From: Clostridia bacterium
GTDB lineage: Bacteria; Bacillota; Sulfobacillia; SLMV01
DNA length: 6,466 nt
NCBI GenBank assembly: GCA_007136565.1
Contig: SLGS01000109.1
Coordinates: 1-6,466, forward strand
Direction: 5' to 3'
Part shown: positions 1-4,060 of the stretch, in pieces
How the letters are laid out: each line of letters begins with the position of its first letter
Position numbering within the stretch: position 1 is the stretch's first letter
Position numbers and translations under genes: made by a program
The notes under the pieces: model-generated
What the model was told of the DNA's origin: nothing
The model's input: only the letters and a program-made list of their open reading frames with translations
Databases searched by the model: none

Positions 1-122
1 ACAACGTCGAGATGGGCGTTCGTTTGATCACTCCCATCGCCATCGAAGAGGGCGTTCGTTTCGCGATTCGCGAGGGTGGACGCACCGTAGGCGCCGGAGT
101 AGTCGCCTCCATCGTAGAGTAG
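1..122 (+). CDS. tuf: Elongation factor Tu, C-terminal end (partial, 5' end outside window)
   Basis: The frame beginning at base 3 reads 39 residues and then a TAG stop at 120-122. The sequence contains the highly conserved EF-Tu domain 3 ending FAIREGGRTVGAGVV, followed by a short tail (ASIVE). EF-Tu is the GTPase that delivers aminoacyl-tRNA to the ribosomal A site; domain 3 helps bind tRNA and EF-Ts. Only the last tenth of the protein is visible, so nothing can be said about the GTPase domain or the upstream control. Finding tuf immediately before rpmG-trnW-secE-nusG matches the arrangement in many bacterial phyla. No convincing U-tract terminator follows the stop, so some read-through into the next unit is possible, although a new promoter begins 14 bp downstream. 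The identity is firm because this terminal motif is nearly invariant. Confidence 0.96.
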   Translation, partial: NVEMGVRLITPIAIEEGVRFAIREGGRTVGAGVVASIVE

Positions 123-136
123 ACGGCCTGCGTGCT

Positions 137-165
137 TTGACAGGCCCCAGTGCCTGTGATATAGT
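137..165 (+). promoter_or_regulatory. Strong sigma-70/sigma-A type promoter for rpmG-trnW-secE-nusG
   Basis: A perfect -35 TTGACA lies at 137-142 and TATAGT (5 of 6 to consensus) at 160-165, separated by exactly 17 bp. A TG at 157-158 one base before the -10 makes it an extended -10 promoter. Transcription should start near 171-173, giving a leader of about 80 nt before rpmG. The match is seen directly; activity is inferred. The -35 is overlapped by inverted repeats (GGCCTG 125-130 with CAGGCC 141-146, and CAGGC 141-145 with GCCTG 152-156). Confidence 0.85.
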
Positions 166-188
166 TGGCCGGTCTGACCATAGGCTTC

Positions 189-222
189 TATGCCCGGCGG
201 TCTAATACGATCGCCGGGCATA
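189..222 (+). promoter_or_regulatory. 14-bp hairpin in the rpmG 5' leader
   Basis: Bases 189-202 pair with 209-222: eleven perfect Watson-Crick pairs at the base (189-199 with 212-222), a G-U pair (200/211) and two more pairs, closing a 6-nt loop TAATAC at 203-208. It begins about 17 nt after the predicted transcription start and ends 12 nt before the Shine-Dalgarno. No run of T follows, so it is not a normal intrinsic terminator. It could stabilise the mRNA 5' end, be a processing site or bind a regulator. The role is unknown; the pairing is certain. Confidence 0.8.
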
Positions 223-250
223 TCGGAAAGCAAAGGGAGGAGACGGTGCT

Positions 251-400
251 ATGCGGGTTATCATCAGCCTTGAGTGCACCGACTGCAAGGAACGCAATTA
301 CAGCACTACGAAAAATCGCAGAAACACCACCGACCGTCTCGAGATGAAGAAGTATTGTAGCAAGTGCAAAGCGCACACAGTGCATCGCGAGACCCGCTGA
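251..400 (+). CDS. rpmG: 50S ribosomal protein L33, zinc-binding (C+) form
   Basis: ATG at 251 opens a 49-residue frame ending in TGA at 398-400. It encodes ribosomal protein L33, a small basic protein of the large subunit located near the E site. The protein begins MRVIISLECTDC and ends KYCSKC-KAHTVHRETR, with the family pattern C9-x2-C12 and C36-x2-C39. Those four cysteines form a zinc ribbon, so this is the zinc-containing paralogue type and not the cysteine-free form made under zinc starvation. The length is normal for L33. A strong Shine-Dalgarno, AAAGGGAGGAG at 232-242, sits 8 nt before the ATG and fixes the start. It is the first gene after the promoter at 137-165 and is probably co-transcribed with trnW, secE and nusG. 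The TGA is followed by about 66 nt before the tRNA. Confidence 0.97.
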   Translation: MRVIISLECTDCKERNYSTTKNRRNTTDRLEMKKYCSKCKAHTVHRETR

Positions 401-410
401 GGCAGTGATC

Positions 411-439
411 TTGTCTCATCCTTCGGTGGGTAGTATCAT
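411..439 (+). promoter_or_regulatory. Possible secondary promoter in front of tRNA-Trp
   Basis: TTGTCT at 411-416 (4 of 6) and TATCAT at 434-439 (5 of 6) are separated by 17 bp, which would start transcription near 446, about 20 nt before the mature tRNA 5' end. This would give tRNA-Trp and secE-nusG supply independent of rpmG. The boxes are imperfect and chance occurrence is plausible. Confidence 0.4.
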
Positions 440-466
440 GGAGAGCAGCGACGCTGGATATTGTGC

Positions 467-543
467 AGGCCCGTAGCTCTAACTGGCAGAGCAGCGGACT
501 CCAAATCCGCGGGTTGGGGGTTCGAATCCCTCCGGGCCTGCCA
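467..543 (+). tRNA. trnW: tRNA-Trp (anticodon CCA), CCA tail encoded
   Basis: The full cloverleaf is readable. The acceptor stem 467-473 pairs with 533-539 in seven pairs, starting with A-U; the discriminator is G540 and CCA is encoded at 541-543. The D stem is 476-479 with 489-492 around a 9-nt loop, and A493 is the linker. The anticodon stem 494-498 pairs with 506-510, with loop CTCCAAA at 499-505 and anticodon CCA at 501-503. The variable loop is 511-515. The T stem 516-520 pairs with 528-532 (one G-U) around the canonical TTCGAAT. G73 and the CCA anticodon are the usual tryptophanyl-tRNA synthetase identity elements. The gene lies between rpmG and secE, so the mature tRNA must be cut out of a mixed mRNA/tRNA transcript by RNase P and 3' nucleases unless the weak promoter at 411-439 supplies it. 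Confidence 0.98.
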
Positions 544-612
544 TTTTCCTTCTCGCCCTCCGTCAATTTGCTGGCCGATGTGATGAAAGGTCAGCCCTTG
601 GGAGTGAGCTCC

Positions 613-807
613 TTGAGTCTTTTTAAGAGAGTCTCGAAGTTTCTTCGCGACGTTCGCGCCGAATTGCGCAAGGTAGTTTGGCCGAGTCGTCGCGAGACGA
701 TGGTCTATACCACCGTAGTGTTGGTCTCAGTGGCGATAGTGGCGTCCATCATCTGGGTGGCCGACACCACGTTTGGTGGAGCGATCAGGTTTATCATCGC
801 GAGATGA
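613..807 (+). CDS. secE: Preprotein translocase subunit SecE (start uncertain: TTG 613 or ATG 583)
   Basis: SecE is the small essential subunit that clamps SecY in the plasma-membrane protein-export channel. From TTG 613 the product is 64 residues. An amphipathic N-terminal helix (about residues 3-22) leads to the family motif RKVVWPSRRET (residues 19-29), followed by one transmembrane segment (about 31-50) and a short basic tail, as in single-span SecE proteins of 59-65 residues. The TTG has GGGAG at 600-604 eight nt upstream. The in-frame ATG at 583 would add ten residues but has no purine-rich site before it. Longer readings into the tRNA gene are not credible. The TGA at 805-807 overlaps the perfect Shine-Dalgarno assigned to nusG, so the genes are adjacent and likely co-translated. 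Identity is sure; the start is a judgement from the ribosome-binding site. Confidence 0.93.
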   Translation: MSLFKRVSKFLRDVRAELRKVVWPSRRETMVYTTVVLVSVAIVASIIWVADTTFGGAIRFIIAR

Positions 808-849
808 GGAGGTGAGAGATCTCCCCCGTGAGGTGGGGATCTCAGTGGC
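807..849 (+). promoter_or_regulatory. nusG initiation region: perfect Shine-Dalgarno separated from AUG by a hairpin
   Basis: AGGAGGTGA at 807-815 is a full complement to the 16S rRNA 3' end, but no start codon lies at a normal distance from it. Directly after it, bases 816-827 pair with 832-843 (eleven pairs including one G-U, with a single C-U mismatch) around the GNRA-type tetraloop GTGA at 828-831. Six nt later comes ATG 850. Folding removes 28 nt and leaves an effective spacing of 9 nt from the AGGAGG core. In-frame TGA at 829-831 and the lack of any other start codon force ATG 850 as the start. A second, weaker site (GAGGTG, 830-835) lies inside the hairpin, 14 nt from the AUG. Confidence 0.75.
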
Positions 850-1425
850 ATGACAGCATCCGGTGAAGGTACGGAAATATCCGAGACCCGCGATGGGCGG
901 GAACCGGGTGAGTGGTATGTCATCCACACTTACTCCGGACAGGAAAACTCCGTCAAGGAACGCCTCCGCAAACGCGTCGAGTCGATGGGACTGGAAGATC
1001 ACATCTTCGAGGTCTTGGTGCCGACCGACGAGCGGATCCAGGTCAAAGACGGTAAGAAGACCACGGTAGAGGAGAGAGTCTTCCCGGGGTACGCCCTAAT
1101 CAGGATGAAGATGACCGAGGAGTCTTGGCACGCAGTTAGGTACACTCCCGGTGTGACGGGATTCGTCAGCTCGGGAACTACGCCGGTCCCCTTGGATCCA
1201 TCGGAAGTGGACGGTATCAGGAATCGCATGGCGGAAGAAAAGCCCAGGCCGAAAATCGACCTGGAAGTCGGCGAGAATGTCAGGGTTGTATCGGGCCCCT
1301 TCGATGGCTTCATGGGGACCGTGAACGAAATAGATGGGCGCCAGGGTAAGGTCCACGTGATGGTTAACATGTTCGGGCGAGAAACGCCCGTGGAGTTGGA
1401 CTTCACCCAGGTAGAAAAGGTCTGA
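850..1425 (+). CDS. nusG: Transcription termination/antitermination factor NusG
   Basis: This 191-residue protein is NusG, the universally conserved RNA polymerase elongation factor that can couple polymerase to ribosomes or to Rho. A 20-residue polar N-terminal tail precedes the NGN domain (about 22-118), which starts EWYVIHTYSGQEN and carries the hallmark VFPGYALIRM (77-86) and YTPGVTGFV (98-106). A linker leads to the KOW domain (about 139-191) with GENVRVVSGPFDGFMG (141-156). Size and domain order are standard and no insertion domain is seen. ATG 850 is the only possible start, since TGA lies in frame at 829. The gene follows secE by 42 nt and precedes rplK by 40 nt. Initiation probably depends on the hairpin-bridged ribosome-binding site just upstream. 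A small GC-rich stem (1429-1433 with 1440-1444) follows the stop. Confidence 0.98.
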   Translation: MTASGEGTEISETRDGREPGEWYVIHTYSGQENSVKERLRKRVESMGLEDHIFEVLVPTDERIQVKDGKKTTVEERVFPGYALIRMKMTEESWHAVRYTPGVTGFVSSGTTPVPLDPSEVDGIRNRMAEEKPRPKIDLEVGENVRVVSGPFDGFMGTVNEIDGRQGKVHVMVNMFGRETPVELDFTQVEKV

Positions 1426-1465
1426 GGGGCGGCGGCGAGGCCGCGCGGGGAGGATTCGAACAACA

Positions 1466-1891
1466 ATGGCCAAGCGAGTAACAGCAATCATCAAGCTTCA
1501 GATTCCGGCGGGCAAGGCGACTCCGGCTCCTCCGGTGGGACCTGCACTGGGACAGCATGGTGTCGATATCATGTCCTTCGTAAAGGAATTCAATGCCAGA
1601 ACGGCCGAACAGACGGGGACAGTCATACCGGTCGAATTGACCGTGTATGCGGATCGTTCTTTTGAATTCATTACTAAGACCCCCCCGGCCGCGGTTCTCC
1701 TGCGAGAGGCGGCGGGTATCGAGAAGGGTGCGGGCAATTCCCTCGAGGAAGTGGCCGGTAAGGTTACCCGGGATCAGTTGAGGGAGATAGCCGAGGTCAA
1801 GATGGAAGATCTCAACGCTGCGTCGGTGGAGGCCGCGATGAGAATGATCGCGGGCACAGCCCGCAGCATGGGTATAACTGTTCAGGGTTGA
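1466..1891 (+). CDS. rplK: 50S ribosomal protein L11
   Basis: This 141-residue protein is L11, which binds the 23S rRNA GTPase-associated centre and takes part in factor binding and in the stringent response through RelA. The N-terminal domain (1-70) carries the family signature GKATPAPPVGPALGQHGVDI (16-35). Prolines 22 and 26, the positions where thiostrepton-type resistance changes occur in other bacteria, are both present. The C-terminal RNA-binding domain (about 75-141) contains KTPPAAVLLREAAGIEKG and ends AGTARSMGITVQG. The length matches the family (about 141-142). GGGGAGGA at 1447-1454, 11 nt before ATG 1466, is the ribosome-binding site. A run of seven C at 1680-1686 does not break the frame. 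The gene is paired with rplA 57 nt downstream, the usual L11 operon, with the proposed L1 operator in the gap. Confidence 0.99.
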   Translation: MAKRVTAIIKLQIPAGKATPAPPVGPALGQHGVDIMSFVKEFNARTAEQTGTVIPVELTVYADRSFEFITKTPPAAVLLREAAGIEKGAGNSLEEVAGKVTRDQLREIAEVKMEDLNAASVEAAMRMIAGTARSMGITVQG

Positions 1892-1900
1892 CGGGATGTC

Positions 1901-1928
1901 GTGGGAGGATAGGATCCGTTCGTACCAC
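1901..1928 (+). promoter_or_regulatory. Proposed L1-binding operator mimicking the 23S rRNA L1 site, upstream of rplA
   Basis: GTGG (1901-1904) pairs with CCAC (1925-1928). Inside, GA (1905-1906) leads to a second stem, GGAT (1907-1910) with ATCC (1914-1917), and an asymmetric strand GTTCGTA (1918-1924) returns to the first stem. The order stem, GA, GG-stem, long strand beginning G and ending A, stem is the known L1 recognition architecture in rRNA and L1-regulated mRNAs. GUGGGAGG and UACCAC match, from memory, the two strands of the E. coli 23S site. The rplA Shine-Dalgarno (1930-1936) starts two bases after it, so bound L1 would block initiation. L1 binding is inferred. Confidence 0.65.
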
Positions 1929-1948
1929 AGGGAGGTTCGAGAACAAAT

Positions 1949-2650
1949 ATGTCTTCAAGAGGTAGAACTTACACGGAAGTAAGGGAAAAGGTGGATCGCG
2001 ATCATTTGTACTCGCCCGCCGAGGCGATCAAACTGGTCAAGGACACCGCTTTCGCGAAATTCGATGAGACCGTGGAATGCCACGTGCGCCTGGGCGTAGA
2101 TCCGCGTCACGCCGATCAGGTCGTCCGAGGCGCCACTGTATTGCCGCACGGCACCGGAAGAGAAGTCCGCGTAGTGGCCTTTGCGCAGGGTGAGAAGGCG
2201 GAAGAAGCTCGCCAGGCGGGGGCCGACGAAGTGGGCGCCGACGAGTTGGCGGAGAAGATCGAGGGCGGCTGGCTGGATTTTGACGTCGCCATCGCGACAC
2301 CGGATATGATGAGAGTGGTAGGTAAACTCGGTCGCGTCCTCGGGCCCCGGGGTATGATGCCCAATCCCAAGTCCGGAACGGTTACCGATGACATCGGCAA
2401 CGCCGTCAGCGAGACCAAGGCCGGTAAGGTCGAGTACCGTACCGATCGGCAGGGTAACGTTCACGTGCCCATCGGCAAGGTATCCTTCGAAGAGGAAAAA
2501 TTGCTGGATAATCTCCTGGCCCTCATGGATACACTCCAGAAGGCCAGACCACCCGGGGCAAAGGGGAGATACTTTCTTCGTATAACCCTCGCCAGTACCA
2601 TGGGTCCCGGCGTTAAGGTCAATCCCCTGGAGGCCGTTCCCGGTCTCTGA
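1949..2650 (+). CDS. rplA: 50S ribosomal protein L1
   Basis: This 233-residue protein is L1, which binds helices 76-78 of 23S rRNA to form the mobile stalk that handles E-site tRNA; in many bacteria it also represses translation of its own mRNA. The fold is two domains: domain I is made of the N- and C-terminal parts and domain II is the middle (about 68-160). The family signature GKLGRVLGPRGMMPNPKSGTV is at 125-145, and the rRNA-contacting C-terminal segment LASTMGPGVKVNP is at 214-226. The length is normal (usually 229-235). The start is ATG 1949 with GGGAGGT at 1930-1936, a 12-nt spacing that is a little long. The L1 operator-like RNA sits immediately upstream. TGA at 2648-2650 is followed by the L10 leader, so transcription continues toward rplJ under attenuation control. 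Confidence 0.99.
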   Translation: MSSRGRTYTEVREKVDRDHLYSPAEAIKLVKDTAFAKFDETVECHVRLGVDPRHADQVVRGATVLPHGTGREVRVVAFAQGEKAEEARQAGADEVGADELAEKIEGGWLDFDVAIATPDMMRVVGKLGRVLGPRGMMPNPKSGTVTDDIGNAVSETKAGKVEYRTDRQGNVHVPIGKVSFEEEKLLDNLLALMDTLQKARPPGAKGRYFLRITLASTMGPGVKVNPLEAVPGL

Positions 2651-2670
2651 GGATCGAATAGTTACTCAAT

Positions 2671-2757
2671 ATGCCCTGCCCGAGACAGTAGGTGCCGCTT
2701 TGATGCAGGCGTAATGACGAATTAACGTCGCCTACCGAGGCAGTCGGTCCCGACCGA
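2671..2757 (+). promoter_or_regulatory. Ribosomal protein L10 leader RNA (L10-L12 complex binding site)
   Basis: The segment contains the conserved L10 leader strands CGAGACAGTAGGTG (2681-2694) and CCTACCGAGG (2731-2740). GTAGG (2688-2692) pairs with CCTAC (2731-2735), flanked by the unpaired GAGACA/CGAG bases typical of its kink-turn. The base helix is CTGCC (2676-2680) with GGCAG (2739-2743). Two small hairpins fill the top: GCC/GGC (2694-2696 with 2708-2710) and GACG/CGTC (2716-2719 with 2726-2729). A further hairpin, TCGGT/ACCGA, follows at 2744-2757. In other bacteria L10(L12)4 binds this RNA to repress rplJL. No separate promoter is evident between rplA and the leader. Confidence 0.88.
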
Positions 2758-2775
2758 GGGGTGGTTCGCCACCTT
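2758..2775 (+). promoter_or_regulatory. UUCG-capped hairpin between L10 leader and terminator
   Basis: GGTGG (2760-2764) pairs with CCACC (2769-2773) around a TTCG tetraloop (2765-2768), extendable by two G-U pairs. The UUCG loop makes it unusually stable for its size. It may separate the L10-binding RNA from the terminator or pause polymerase. The role is inferred. Confidence 0.6.
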
Positions 2776-2791
2776 TATCGGAGAAATCGCG

Positions 2792-2822
2792 CCCGCTGCC
2801 AATTGGCAGCGGGTTTTCGTTT
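2792..2822 (+). terminator. Intrinsic terminator (attenuator) of rplJ-rplL
   Basis: A nine-pair GC-rich stem, 2792-2800 with 2805-2813, has the loop AATT and is followed by TTTTCGTTT (2814-2822). It lies 35 nt before rplJ, after the L10 leader, and so acts as an attenuator and not as an operon end. CTGCC in its left arm (2796-2800) can instead pair with GGCAG (2739-2743), the 3' strand of the L10 leader base helix. This gives a switch: L10 bound leads to termination, L10 absent leads to read-through. Confidence 0.88.
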
Positions 2823-2857
2823 CAGCAGGGCGGTGAAGTGGAGGTGAGGCACGAAAT

Positions 2858-3373
2858 ATGGTACGACCCGAAAAGGTCAAAGAAGTAGAACTGTTGACCG
2901 AAAAACTATCCGAAGCTGCGTCCATCGTCTTCGTGAACTTCCGCGGACTCAACGTGGCACAGGCCCAGGACCTTCGCAATCAGTTCCGCGAGGTGGGGGT
3001 GGAATACCGTGTCGTGAAGAATACGCTCCTCGGTTTCGCCGCGGAGGCCGCCGGCCTCCAGGGTCTCGATGATATCCTCGAAGGCCCCACGGCCATTGCC
3101 CTGTCCTACGATGATGTCACGGCCCCTGCGTCGGAGATCAAGAAGTTTGCCCAAAAGACGGGGCTGCTCGAGACCAAGGGTGGTATCCTCGAGGGTACTT
3201 TCATCGGACCCGAAGAGGTCAAACGCCTCGCAGACCTGCCGTCGCGCGAGGAACTGCTCGCACAGGTGGCGCGTTGTTTCGCAGCGCCCATGACGAGGTT
3301 CGCCAGCGTCGCGCAGGCTCCGGTCCGCGACCTGACATACGTAATTTCCGAGATTCAAAAGCAAGCCGGATGA
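2858..3373 (+). CDS. rplJ: 50S ribosomal protein L10
   Basis: This 171-residue protein is L10, the base of the ribosomal stalk. Its N-terminal domain (about 1-130) binds 23S rRNA and its C-terminal helix carries L7/L12 dimers. Recognisable parts are MVRPEKVKEVELLTEKL at the start, VNFRGLNVAQAQDLRNQFRE (26-45), EYRVVKNTLLGFA (49-61) and LEGPTAIAL (74-82). The C-terminal segment from about 130 is the helix that binds L12. The length is typical of L10 (165-180). GGAGGTGA at 2840-2847 lies 10 nt before ATG 2858 and supports this start. Expression is set by the L10 leader and attenuator upstream. A 5-bp hairpin (3366-3370 with 3377-3381) covers the TGA stop. rplL follows after 39 nt and has its own good ribosome-binding site, consistent with the need for several L12 copies per L10. 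Confidence 0.99.
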   Translation: MVRPEKVKEVELLTEKLSEAASIVFVNFRGLNVAQAQDLRNQFREVGVEYRVVKNTLLGFAAEAAGLQGLDDILEGPTAIALSYDDVTAPASEIKKFAQKTGLLETKGGILEGTFIGPEEVKRLADLPSREELLAQVARCFAAPMTRFASVAQAPVRDLTYVISEIQKQAG

Positions 3374-3412
3374 TGCTCCGGTTTCAATATTCGAAAGGGA
3401 GAGTGAAATTGA

Positions 3413-3808
3413 ATGGCTTCTAACGTAGAGCAAGTTCTGGAGATTGTCCGGGAAATGAAGGTCACCGAGTTGGCCGAACTGGTTTCGGCCTTCGAAGAGG
3501 AATTCGGCGTATCCGCCGCCGCGCCCGTCGCTGCGGTCGCTGCGCCCGGCGCCGGCGATGGTGCCGGTGCAGCCGAAGAAGAAGAGAAGACCGAGTTCGA
3601 CGTCGTACTCACCAGCGCAGGTGACAAGAAGATCCCCGTGATCAAGGTCGTCCGCGAGCTGACGGGACTCGGCCTCAAGGAGGCCAAGGCCCTCGTCGAT
3701 GGTGCCGAGGACGATGGCAGCCCCGTCAAGGAGGGCGTCACCAGCGACGAAGCCGACGACGTCAAGCGCCAGCTCGAGGAAGTCGGTGCCAGCGTAGAGA
3801 TTCGCTAG
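3413..3808 (+). CDS. rplL: 50S ribosomal protein L7/L12
   Basis: This 131-residue protein is L7/L12, the multi-copy stalk protein that recruits and stimulates the translational GTPases, including the EF-Tu encoded at the left edge. The N-terminal dimerisation and L10-binding helices occupy about 1-33, starting ASNVEQVLEIVREMKVTELAE. An Ala/Gly/Pro hinge (34-54) and a short acidic stretch EEEEK follow. The globular C-terminal domain (about 61-131) has KIPVIKVVRELTGLGLKEAK (73-92), whose helix contacts the GTPases. It is somewhat longer than the 120-residue E. coli protein: the hinge is long and a small acidic insertion EDDGS follows VDGA at 95-98. GGGAGAG at 3397-3403 lies 9 nt before ATG 3413. 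The TAG stop overlaps a small palindrome, GGATC/GATCC (3808-3820). Confidence 0.99.
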   Translation: MASNVEQVLEIVREMKVTELAELVSAFEEEFGVSAAAPVAAVAAPGAGDGAGAAEEEEKTEFDVVLTSAGDKKIPVIKVVRELTGLGLKEAKALVDGAEDDGSPVKEGVTSDEADDVKRQLEEVGASVEIR

Positions 3809-3851
3809 GATCGGCGATCCGACAAGTCGCACTAATCGAGGCATTGCATAT

Positions 3852-3875
3852 CGGTCCCGGGCTCGCCCGGGACCG
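3852..3875 (+). terminator. GC-rich hairpin between rplL and rpoB (attenuator or processing site)
   Basis: Ten perfect pairs join 3852-3861 to 3866-3875 around the loop CTCG. The next bases, GTTGTATCC, give only a weak U-tract, so termination is probably partial. The position between rplL and rpoB matches the place where other bacteria lower rpoBC transcription relative to the ribosomal proteins. A new promoter starts 9 bp later. An RNase processing role is an alternative. Confidence 0.65.
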
Positions 3876-3884
3876 GTTGTATCC

Positions 3885-3913
3885 TTGACCGAGCCTGCCT
3901 CTTGTGCTAAAAT
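3885..3913 (+). promoter_or_regulatory. Extended -10 promoter for rpoB
   Basis: TTGACC at 3885-3890 (5 of 6) and TAAAAT at 3908-3913 (5 of 6) are separated by 17 bp, with the extended TG at 3905-3906. Transcription should begin near 3920, giving a leader of about 200 nt before rpoB. The architecture copies the promoter at 137-165, including the TGn element. It would let RNA polymerase genes be expressed independently of L10 feedback. Confidence 0.82.
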
Positions 3914-3927
3914 ACTAGGTTGCTATT

Positions 3928-4019
3928 GGGTGGAATTTGAGGGGGATTGAAGTTCTCCTCGCGATCCGGGTTGAACGCTCATTTTTGCCGGGGCCAGCGT
4001 ATTGGAATCGCGACCACCC
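3928..4019 (+). promoter_or_regulatory. Multi-helix structured leader of rpoB (unrecognised)
   Basis: GGGTGG (3928-3933) pairs with CCACCC (4014-4019), and directly adjoining it TCGCGAT (3959-3965) pairs with ATCGCGA (4007-4013). The 3' strand is therefore one continuous 13-nt partner of two separated 5' strands. Between them GGGGGA (3941-3946) can pair with TTCTCC (3953-3958, two G-U), giving a three-way junction. Inside the long arm ACGCT (3975-3979) pairs with AGCGT (3996-4000). I do not recognise it as a named family. The rest of the gap, 4020-4118, holds two GACAGGTC repeats, small hairpins and the rpoB ribosome-binding site. Confidence 0.55.
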
Positions 4020-4025
4020 TTCGAT

Positions 4026-4060
4026 GACAGGTCTTGTAAAGCTCCTTGTGGAGACAGGTC
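4026..4060 (+). repeat. Two direct copies of GACAGGTC flanking a small hairpin
   Basis: GACAGGTC occurs at 4026-4033 and 4053-4060. Between them CTCC (4042-4045) pairs with GGAG (4050-4053) around TTGT. The GGTCG at the second copy (4057-4061) can also pair with CGACC at 4011-4015, which would compete with the upstream multi-helix fold. Eight-base repeats can arise by chance. Confidence 0.4.

Noticed and set aside
125..131. GGCCTGC near the first promoter matches the tRNA-Trp 3' end (537-541 region), suggesting an integration site
   Set aside because: The match is only about seven bases. There is no integrase and no foreign DNA between the copies, only conserved housekeeping genes.
463..582. 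N-terminal extension of secE reading through the tRNA-Trp gene
   Set aside because: The bases are fully explained by the tRNA cloverleaf, and the extended protein start has no homology to SecE.
828..866. 12-codon upstream frame GTG 828 to TGA 866 overlapping the nusG start
   Set aside because: It would use the perfect Shine-Dalgarno at 12-nt spacing, but its start lies in the hairpin loop and the peptide has no feature. The hairpin-bridged nusG start explains the site better.
1680..1686. Run of seven C in rplK as a possible frameshift or slippage site
   Set aside because: The frame continues normally through conserved L11 sequence (KTPPAAVLLREAAG), so no shift is needed.
3366..3385. Hairpin with TTT over the rplJ stop as an intrinsic terminator
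   Set aside because: The stem is only 5 bp and the T run three bases, and rplL must be transcribed at high level from the same unit. At most it is a pause or a translational element.
2906..3844. Open frame of 312 codons on the - strand across rplJ and rplL
   Set aside because: It mirrors two conserved ribosomal protein genes and their gap. Its composition looks like a codon-bias shadow, with no domain signature.
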